Of a DNA stretch of 6,044 nt, positions 5,469 to 6,044 are shown piece by piece. The notes under the pieces are model-generated. The model was not told the origin of the DNA. It did not search any database and saw only the letters and a list, made by a program, of their open reading frames with translations. The DNA is from JBOIBN01 sp050739575. GTDB lineage: Bacteria; Pseudomonadota; Gammaproteobacteria; JAKDMP01. The translations under genes were made by a program, and so were the position numbers. Position 1 is the first letter of the stretch; each line of letters begins with the position of its first letter. Location: contig JBOIBN010000112.1 of the NCBI GenBank assembly GCA_050739575.1, positions 1 through 6,044 of the forward strand, read 5' to 3'.

Positions 5469-5538
5469 TTCCTGCTGCGGCAAGACCCGATCCGTACCGG
5501 AATGCGAGCGTCCGGCTAATCCGGCAGGAATGTCTTGC
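5469..5538. repeat. Two crossing inverted repeats between the cytochrome c and CDF genes
   Basis: TTCCTGC (5469-5475) pairs with GCAGGAA (5524-5530), and GCAAGAC (5480-5486) pairs with GTCTTGC (5532-5538), all perfect 7-base arms. The order A-B-A'-B' is not nested, so in RNA they would form a pseudoknot or alternative structures. Between them lie several CCGG elements (for example TCCGG-CTAA-TCCGG at 5511-5524). The role is unknown; a leader of the CDF gene or a cytochrome c 3' end is possible. Confidence 0.4.
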
Positions 5539-5554
5539 GGCTTGCGGACCTTGC

Positions 5555-6044
5555 TCAGGGTTCGTCAGGCTTTTCGTCGGGGTGGGCTTTTGTCCAGACG
5601 GCGAGCGTGCCCGGCGCACCTAGAGTGAGTCCGTCTATCGTCCGGCCGTAGTAGTCGAAGCGCGGATCGGCATGATAGAGCTTGCGCGTCTTTTCGACGC
5701 TTTCCACGTAGCGGGGATCCTGCGGCCGGGGTTGGCTGTCCATCCACGCGGCGACGTCCCAGGTCTGCTGCACACTTAGCGAACCGCCGAGCCCGAGCGG
5801 CATGTTGGCGTGAATGAAGGCGGCGGCCTTCCCCAATTCGTGCATGCCCGCGCCCCAGTTGAAGGATTGCGGTCCCCACAGTGGCGGAAACACCTGAGCG
5901 TCGGCGACGCGGCGTCCCTGCCCGGTATCACCATGGCATAGGCTGCAGTGGGCGACGTACACCGCCGCGCCGCGCTTGCGATCCGGTGTGCGCTCGGGTG
6001 CGGCGATTTTCGGATAGCCGCGTGCGGAAGGATTACTCCCGATC
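5555..6044 (-). CDS. tsdA: TsdA-like cytochrome c (thiosulfate dehydrogenase family), C-terminal part
   Basis: The frame is open from the right window edge; 162 residues are visible, and a start at the GTG of 5962 would be wrong because the family sequence SNPSARGYPKI continues upstream of it. One haem c site is seen, CSLCH (visible residues 33-37). It is followed by the family signature FPPLWGPQSFNWGAGM and NMPLGLGGSLS, in which Met81 is the likely distal haem ligand and is preceded by Asn. These features match the C-terminal haem domain of TsdA-type di-haem cytochromes, which join two thiosulfates into tetrathionate in the periplasm; the N-terminal domain with the other haem lies outside. 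The tail (about residues 103-162) is hydrophilic. Other di-haem cytochromes of the same fold remain possible. Confidence 0.8.
   Translation of the reverse strand, partial: IGSNPSARGYPKIAAPERTPDRKRGAAVYVAHCSLCHGDTGQGRRVADAQVFPPLWGPQSFNWGAGMHELGKAAAFIHANMPLGLGGSLSVQQTWDVAAWMDSQPRPQDPRYVESVEKTRKLYHADPRFDYYGRTIDGLTLGAPGTLAVWTKAHPDEKPDEP

Noticed and set aside
5555..5962. A complete small cytochrome c starting at GTG 5962
   Set aside because: The frame stays open to the window edge and upstream residues match the TsdA family, so this GTG is an internal valine codon.

Overview
The window looks like a GC-rich proteobacterial chromosome segment, probably beta- or gammaproteobacterial judging by its gene families. 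Its core is a ferrous-iron uptake locus of the FtrABCD type (P19 / cupredoxin / FTR1 permease / polyferredoxin), all on the minus strand. It is flanked on one side by an insertion-sequence end and on the other by a cation-efflux gene and a thiosulfate-dehydrogenase-like cytochrome c. No rRNA, tRNA or CRISPR was seen. The organism is inferred from gene content only.

Layout, left to right: (1) bases 1 to about 120, the 3' end of an IS3-family transposase gene on the plus strand and the IS terminus; (2) about 121-199, the surviving start (ribosome site plus signal peptide) of a minus-strand exported-protein gene cut by the IS; (3) 245-784, ftrA (P19-like periplasmic Fe2+ protein); (4) 785-948, an intergenic region with an AT-rich core, a palindrome, a Fur-like half-site, a 10-base direct repeat and an inverted repeat; (5) 949-4311, a tightly overlapping operon read right to left: ftrB (cupredoxin-like), ftrC (FTR1 permease), a predicted outer-membrane beta-barrel protein not part of the classical four-gene set, and ftrD (membrane iron-sulfur protein); (6) 4312-4514, the operon promoter with a Fur-like box; (7) 4515-5420, a CDF-family metal exporter; (8) 5421-5554, a spacer with crossing inverted repeats; (9) 5555-6044, the C-terminal part of a TsdA-like cytochrome c running off the window.

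How it may work together: FtrA and FtrB would bind, and perhaps oxidise, Fe2+ in the periplasm, FtrC would carry iron across the inner membrane, and FtrD would move the electrons. The barrel protein encoded inside the operon is a candidate outer-membrane entry route or surface partner. That role is inference from position and sequence character. The adjacent CDF exporter may remove surplus divalent metal.

The points most worth a second look are the barrel gene embedded in the operon, the gapped motif CGAATA-N5/6-GATTCG found upstream of both ftr transcription units, the separation and lower GC content of ftrA, and the gene destroyed by the IS just downstream of ftrA.
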